The notes under the pieces are model-generated. The model was not told the DNA's origin. It saw only the letters and a program-made list of their open reading frames with translations, and made no database searches. Positions 59,859 to 64,000 of a stretch of DNA of 64,000 nucleotides are shown one piece after another; position 1 is the stretch's first letter; every line of letters starts with the position of its first letter. The DNA is from Pleomorphomonas oryzae DSM 16300 (GTDB lineage: Bacteria > Pseudomonadota > Alphaproteobacteria > Rhizobiales > Pleomorphomonadaceae): positions 1 to 64,000 of the forward strand of contig NZ_AUHB01000007.1 of NCBI RefSeq assembly GCF_000422965.1, given 5' to 3'. Both the position numbers and the translations under genes were made by a program.

Positions 59859-61186
59859 TCAAAAAACTGTCGCTACTCGCAGCGGGTGCCGTTCTTGGTG
59901 CCGGCGTTACCACCCTGACCCTCGAGCACCGTCTGCCCGGCTTCGGGTCTGCCGTGGCTGCTGGCGTCGATACCTATCGCCAGCTCAACCTGTTCGGCGA
60001 CGTGTTCGAGCGCATCCGGTCCGACTATGTCGAGGAACCCAATGAGCCCGACCTGATCGAAGCGGCGATCAATGGCATGCTCACGTCGCTCGACCCGCAT
60101 TCCAGCTATATGAATGCCAAGAGCTATCAGGACATGCAGGTCCAGACCAAGGGCGAGTTCGGCGGGCTCGGCATTGAGGTCACGATGGAGGACGGCGTCG
60201 TCAAGGTGGTGACGCCGATCGACGATACGCCTGCCACAAAGGCCGGTATCCGCGCCGGTGATCTGATCACGGCCATCGACGGTACCGACGTGAAGGGCCT
60301 CACCCTCAACGACGCAGTCGACAAGATGCGGGGACCGATCAACTCCTCGATCACCCTCACCATAGTGCGCGGCACCGACAAGCCATTCGACGTCAAGATC
60401 GTGCGTGACGTCATCAAGATGCAGTCGGTGCGCTACGAGGTGAAGGACGATGTCGGCTATATCCGCATCTCCCAGTTCACCGCCCAGACCTTCGACGGTC
60501 TCAAGACGGCCATCGACAAGATCGACGCCGCCATCCCCGCGGACAAGCTCAAGGGCTATGTGCTCGACCTGCGCAACGATCCGGGCGGCCTGCTCGATCA
60601 GGCGATCGCCGTCTCGGACGCCTTCCTCGACAAGGGCGAAATCGTCTCGACACGCGGCCGCCACGATAGCGATACCCGCCGCTACGCTGCCAAGGCTGGC
60701 GAGCTGGTGGGCGACAAGCCGCTGATCGTGCTGATCAACGGCGGTTCGGCATCGGCGTCGGAGATTGTCGCCGGCGCGCTGCAGGATCACCGCCGGGCGA
60801 CAATTCTGGGCACGCGTTCCTTCGGCAAGGGATCGGTGCAGACCATCATCCCACTGGGCTCGAACGGCGCCATCCGCCTGACCACCGCCCGTTACTACAC
60901 GCCGTCCGGCAACTCGATCCAGGCCAAGGGCATCCACCCGGACATCGAAGTGCTCCAGGACCTGCCCGAGGACCTCAAGGATCAGGTCACCGAGACCAAG
61001 GGCGAAGCTTCGCTGAAGGGTCACCTCAAGAGCGAGACCGAGGGCGCTGAGGGGTCTGGCAGCCAAGCCTACGTGCCGCCCGACCCCAAGAACGACAAGC
61101 AGCTCAACCTGGCGCTTGACCTGTTGCGTGGGCTTCAGGCCAACGCCGCCTTCCCGCCGAAGGGCGACGACCCCGTCGCCAATTGA
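59855..61186 (+). CDS. ctpA: S41 family C-terminal processing peptidase
   Basis: A 443-residue periplasmic serine protease. The N-terminal hydrophobic segment (residues 3-25) is an anchor or signal. A PDZ domain (about 85-170; IEVTMEDGVVKVVTPIDDTP) precedes the S41 domain. The Ser-Lys dyad is Ser300 (GGSASASE) and Lys325 (RSFGKGSVQ), with the 25-residue spacing seen in Prc. The start overlaps the envC-like stop by 4 bases. Such proteases trim cell-wall hydrolases and envelope proteins, so the pairing is meaningful. Confidence 0.93.
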   Translation: MIKKLSLLAAGAVLGAGVTTLTLEHRLPGFGSAVAAGVDTYRQLNLFGDVFERIRSDYVEEPNEPDLIEAAINGMLTSLDPHSSYMNAKSYQDMQVQTKGEFGGLGIEVTMEDGVVKVVTPIDDTPATKAGIRAGDLITAIDGTDVKGLTLNDAVDKMRGPINSSITLTIVRGTDKPFDVKIVRDVIKMQSVRYEVKDDVGYIRISQFTAQTFDGLKTAIDKIDAAIPADKLKGYVLDLRNDPGGLLDQAIAVSDAFLDKGEIVSTRGRHDSDTRRYAAKAGELVGDKPLIVLINGGSASASEIVAGALQDHRRATILGTRSFGKGSVQTIIPLGSNGAIRLTTARYYTPSGNSIQAKGIHPDIEVLQDLPEDLKDQVTETKGEASLKGHLKSETEGAEGSGSQAYVPPDPKNDKQLNLALDLLRGLQANAAFPPKGDDPVAN

Positions 61187-61208
61187 CGGACCGATAGCCG
61201 AAAATGCC

Positions 61209-61231
61209 GGGCCGGAGTTCATCTCCGGCCC
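61209..61231 (+). terminator. Terminator after ctpA
   Basis: A 9-bp perfect stem GGGCCGGAG / CTCCGGCCC (61209-61217, 61223-61231) with a TTCAT loop, followed by GTTGTCATTT, lies 22 bases past the ctpA stop. It likely ends the envC-ctpA transcript. Confidence 0.75.
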
Positions 61232-61329
61232 GTTGTCATTTCAGCGGCATACCGTGATGCTTCGGATTGAACTAAGCTGCTGCGGTTGACCGAATCAGGG
61301 CGGTCGCCAGTAGCCGGATCGCACGCGCC

Positions 61330-62451
61330 ATGAACGACCTGACCAACCCCCTTGGCTTCGGCGGCCCCAGCGGCCGAAAGCTTCGCCTACCGGTGGGCGC
61401 CATTGCCGCCGTCATCACGGCGAGCCTGTTTGCCGGCCTTGCCGTCTGGCTGATGGTGGTGAGCGATCCGCTTGGTGGCGAGCCCTATGCCCGGGCCAAG
61501 ATCGAGACGTCCGAGACCGGCTATGCTCGTGCCGATATCGCCACGGTGGGCGTCAAGTCGGGCACTGGTGAGTTGTTGCCGCCACCATCCGAGATCAAGC
61601 CGGACGCCGGCGTGATGGTTGAGGGCCCCACCGACGCCAAGGCGACGGTGGCGCTGCCGATCGAGGCCGACGCCGCGCTCATCGAGACATCGCCTTTCGG
61701 CCCGCTGCCGCGCGTTGCCGCCGATGGCCGCAAGCCGGTCGATGTCTACGCTCGCCCGGTTCCGAGCTTCGTTGGCGCTTCGCCGAAAATCGCCATCGTA
61801 GTCGGCGACCTCGGCCTCAGCCAGACCGGAACGCAGGAAGCGCTCGCCAAGCTGCCGGCCGAAGTGACGCTCGGCTTCGCCCCTTATGGCGCCAGCCTCG
61901 ACCGCTGGACCGCCAAGGCGCGGCAGGACGGTCACGAACTTCTGCTGCAGGTGCCGCTCGAACCCTTCGACTATCCCGACAACGATCCCGGTGAAAACAC
62001 GCTGCTGGTCGGCAAGGATACGCGCCAGAACATCGAGAATTTGCACCGGGTGATGGCCCGCCTCACGACCTATGTCGGCGTCGTCAACTATATGGGCGCT
62101 CGTTTCACGTCAGAAGCCGCCGCTCTCGATCCGGTGATGCAGGAGATCGCGCTACGCGGACTTCTCTATCTCGACGATGGCAGTTCGCCGCGCAGCGTTG
62201 CCGAACAGTCGGCAGGCAAGTCCAAGACGACTTTCGCCAAGGCCGATCTGATCATCGACGCGGTACCGACGCCCAATGAGATCACCGCTCGCCTTGCCCA
62301 GCTTGAGCAGATCGCCCGCACGCGCGGCCTTGCCGTTGGCGTTGCCAGTGCCCGACCGGCGACGCTGAAGGCGCTGGCAGATTGGACGGGCGGTCTCGAC
62401 GGGCGTGGCATCACGCTGGTGCCAATCAGCGCCGTTCCCCACCAGAACTGA
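61330..62451 (+). CDS. Divergent polysaccharide deacetylase family protein
   Basis: A 373-residue protein with one N-terminal transmembrane segment (about residues 19-41) and a periplasmic divergent polysaccharide deacetylase domain (about 155-370; KIAIVVGDLGLSQTGT, VNYMGARFTSEA, LYLDDGSSP). The group is YibQ-like and is found next to envC and ctpA, which suggests a cell-wall role, although activity is unproven. It is followed 8 bases later by rppH. Confidence 0.85.
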   Translation: MNDLTNPLGFGGPSGRKLRLPVGAIAAVITASLFAGLAVWLMVVSDPLGGEPYARAKIETSETGYARADIATVGVKSGTGELLPPPSEIKPDAGVMVEGPTDAKATVALPIEADAALIETSPFGPLPRVAADGRKPVDVYARPVPSFVGASPKIAIVVGDLGLSQTGTQEALAKLPAEVTLGFAPYGASLDRWTAKARQDGHELLLQVPLEPFDYPDNDPGENTLLVGKDTRQNIENLHRVMARLTTYVGVVNYMGARFTSEAAALDPVMQEIALRGLLYLDDGSSPRSVAEQSAGKSKTTFAKADLIIDAVPTPNEITARLAQLEQIARTRGLAVGVASARPATLKALADWTGGLDGRGITLVPISAVPHQN

Positions 62452-62459
62452 GATAATTT

Positions 62460-62966
62460 ATGACTTCCCGAGCCGATCTTCCCTACCGCCCCTGTGCAGG
62501 GGCCGTGTTGATCAACCGCGCCGGCCTTGTTTTCGTCGGCCACCGTGCCGACCTCGAAGGCGCACCGGACGCTGCCCCCTGGCAGATGCCTCAGGGCGGC
62601 ATCGACGACGGTGAAACCCCGTTCGATGCAGCGCGCCGTGAACTCTGGGAGGAGACGTCGGTCCGCTCGGTCGAACTCTTGGGCGAGGCACCGGAGTGGT
62701 ACCGCTACGACATTCCCGACGCGCTCGCCACGGGCCGCTTTCAGCGGAAATGGCGCGGCCAGACACAGAAGTGGTTCGCTTTTCGCTTTCTCGGCGATGA
62801 TAGTGAAATTGATATCCTGAAGCCGGGCGGCGGCGCCCATCCGGCCGAGTTCTCCCGCTGGGCCTGGAAGCCGCTCGCGGAGGTGCCAAGCCTCGTCGTC
62901 GCCTTCAAGCAGCCGATTTATGAGAAGCTCGCGGTCGCCTTCGCCGATCTGGCGGTGCCGGCATGA
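62460..62966 (+). CDS. rppH: RNA pyrophosphohydrolase RppH
   Basis: A 168-residue Nudix enzyme that removes pyrophosphate from 5' triphosphate RNA and starts mRNA decay. LPYRPCAGAVLINRAG opens it, and QMPQGGIDDGETPFDAARRE with LWEETSV (Nudix box 46-68) matches RppH. KWRGQTQKWFAFRF is conserved. The stop overlaps a second RppH-like gene by 4 bases. Confidence 0.93.
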   Translation: MTSRADLPYRPCAGAVLINRAGLVFVGHRADLEGAPDAAPWQMPQGGIDDGETPFDAARRELWEETSVRSVELLGEAPEWYRYDIPDALATGRFQRKWRGQTQKWFAFRFLGDDSEIDILKPGGGAHPAEFSRWAWKPLAEVPSLVVAFKQPIYEKLAVAFADLAVPA

Positions 62967-63535
62967 CCGCTCGCCTGCCTGCCGCCCTCGCGCCGCCGGC
63001 CCCGGCGGAGCGCGACCCTCTCTCGCCCGACCTGCCCTACCGACCGAACGTCGGCATCTGCCTGTTCAACGCCGAAGGACTGGTATTTGCCGGCAGAGCC
63101 TACGCTAACCCGTTCGGCTGGCCCGATCCGGAGATTTTCTCCGACGGCGCCGACTGGGCGCTACCACAGGGGGGCATCGACGCCGGTGAAGATATCGTCG
63201 CCGCCGCGCGCCGCGAACTCTGGGAAGAGACCGGCGTCACCAGCGCAAAGCTGATCGCCGTGACCGATGACTGGTGGAGCTACGATTTCCCCGTTCGCGG
63301 CGCCAGAATCCACAAGCTCCATCCCTTCCGCGGTCAACGTCAGCGCTGGGCCGCCTTCCGCTTTACCGGCAGCGACGACGAAATTACGGTCATGGCCGCC
63401 CACACCGACGAGCCGCCGGAGTTTCTCGAGTGGCGCTGGCGGCCGCTCGCCGAACTGCCGTCGGTCGCCCCGCTGCATCGGCGGCCGCAATATGCGCGCG
63501 TGCTGAATGCTTTCGGGGATATCGGCCCGGTTTGA
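62963..63535 (+). CDS. Second RppH-like NUDIX hydrolase
   Basis: A 190-residue paralogue of the preceding gene. LPYRPNVGICLFNAEGLVF, ALPQGGIDAGED and RRELWEETGV (box 70-92) are intact. HKLHPFRGQRQRWAAFRF parallels the RppH element. A ~22-residue Pro/Ala-rich N-terminal extension and a ten-residue insertion before the box (NPFGWPDPEIFSDGA) set it apart. The ATGA overlap with rppH shows co-translation. It may act on a different RNA 5' end or on dinucleoside polyphosphates. Confidence 0.9.
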   Translation: MTARLPAALAPPAPAERDPLSPDLPYRPNVGICLFNAEGLVFAGRAYANPFGWPDPEIFSDGADWALPQGGIDAGEDIVAAARRELWEETGVTSAKLIAVTDDWWSYDFPVRGARIHKLHPFRGQRQRWAAFRFTGSDDEITVMAAHTDEPPEFLEWRWRPLAELPSVAPLHRRPQYARVLNAFGDIGPV

Positions 63536-63539
63536 ACCG

Positions 63540-64000
63540 TTATCGGCGGCGACGGCCAGCCGCCTGATCGGCGGCACGGGCCAGCGTCAAAAGCGTTTCG
63601 CCAACAATATCGGCGGCGAGCGCCTGATTGAGGCGCGCGTCGCGCGCGGCTTCGCCCAGCACGACAATCGCCCTGGCGAGCCGGGCGGGCGGCCAAAGGC
63701 CAAGCGCCACCTCAACCTTGCCTTTCCGCTTGAAGAACACCGGTGGCCGCGCGCCATTGACCGCATCGCCCGGAGACACGCCGGCGTCGACAGCGGCGCG
63801 CAGCTCGTCGAGCAGCATGAAATGCCGAAGCGCCGCGCCGGCGATCTGACCGGCGTCGACGCCTTCGGACCGCGCCTTGGCCAAGCCTTCGACCAGCACT
63901 GCCAAAGCTCCGCCAGCAGCAGCATCGATCACTTCATCGATCGCGAAGGTCGAGCTGTCTCCGATCAGCACCTCGACGTCGGCAGACGTGATGGCACCCC
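63540..64000 (-). CDS. holA: DNA polymerase III subunit delta, C-terminal part
   Basis: The frame is open from the window edge (64000) down to a TAA at 63540. It contains ITSADVEVLIGDSSTFAID near the edge, the conserved delta-subunit segment after the ATPase domain, followed by ALRHFMLLDEL and LGEAARDARL. Delta loads the sliding clamp. The N-terminal half lies outside the window. It is convergent with the NUDIX gene across 4 bases. Confidence 0.85.
   Translation of the reverse strand, partial: GAITSADVEVLIGDSSTFAIDEVIDAAAGGALAVLVEGLAKARSEGVDAGQIAGAALRHFMLLDELRAAVDAGVSPGDAVNGARPPVFFKRKGKVEVALGLWPPARLARAIVVLGEAARDARLNQALAADIVGETLLTLARAADQAAGRRRR

Noticed and set aside
59873-61222. Long open frame of 449 codons on the minus strand
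   Set aside because: It is antisense to ctpA, with Val/Asp/Gly/Leu-rich low-complexity translation and no motif.

Overview
The window is GC-rich, almost fully coding chromosomal DNA from an alphaproteobacterium, most likely of the order Hyphomicrobiales (Rhizobiales). The best evidence is the block rplU-rpmA-GNAT-GNAT-obgE-proB-proA-nadD-rsfS-rlmH-envC-ctpA-deacetylase-rppH, whose order is characteristic of that group. A rhizobial-type intergenic palindromic repeat, a moxR/DUF58/DUF4159 block and an rRNA leader with an alphaproteobacterial boxA agree. Cytochrome bd and a glycyl radical enzyme pair point to a facultative anaerobe. A Pleomorphomonas-like genus is possible, but this is only a guess.

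Layout. 1-581: the 5' tip of a 16S rRNA gene on the minus strand, with its leader and promoter. 582-2533 (minus): CCA-adding enzyme and a NUDIX CoA pyrophosphatase. 2641-9401 (plus): a moxR, DUF58, BatA-like/DUF4159 and membrane GATase-like cluster. 9408-16647 (minus): cydA-cydB-cydX-cydD-cydC and a GNAT gene, where cydX is a 36-codon gene. The cyd operon diverges from a four-cysteine Rrf2 regulator at 16968, and a second, NsrR-like Rrf2 gene lies at 17409-17903. 18024-23823 (minus): the complete urea ABC transporter urtABCDE. 24084-28306 (plus): an NCS1-permease/histidine-kinase/receiver fusion and a LuxR-type response regulator, divergent from urtA. 28469-30927: O-antigen ligase-like protein and aldo/keto reductase. 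31170-38102 (minus): TetR regulator and a tripartite RND efflux pump. 38307-43563: UDP-glucuronate and GDP-mannose precursor genes in two convergent pairs. 43697-46627: an N-acylamino acid racemase and GNAT pair divergent from an RpiR-type regulator. 46741-47558: a small Arg-rich ORF and a decayed K+ channel. 47698-50098: yjjI-yjjW. 50145-50234: tRNA-Ser(CGA). 50380-63535: the conserved translation, proline, NAD and envelope block. 63540-64000: the C-terminal part of holA.

How the parts may work together. The cyd operon supplies a high-affinity quinol oxidase plus the CydDC exporter needed to mature it, and the divergent Fe-S-type Rrf2 protein is its obvious candidate regulator. The urt operon faces a kinase whose sensory half is a nucleobase/hydantoin-type permease, so a urea or purine-nitrogen sensing circuit is likely. 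A 16-bp dyad between the two operons is the natural candidate operator. The racemase/acyltransferase pair resembles the N-succinylamino acid route for handling D-amino acids. The sugar-nucleotide genes and ligase-like protein feed surface polysaccharide.

The most interesting points are the permease-kinase fusion with its cysteine-rich linker, a possible attenuator in the rplU leader, the small Arg-rich gene with its own palindrome and terminator, and the yjjIW pair of unknown substrate. No CRISPR array, prophage, intact insertion sequence or obvious defence island was seen.
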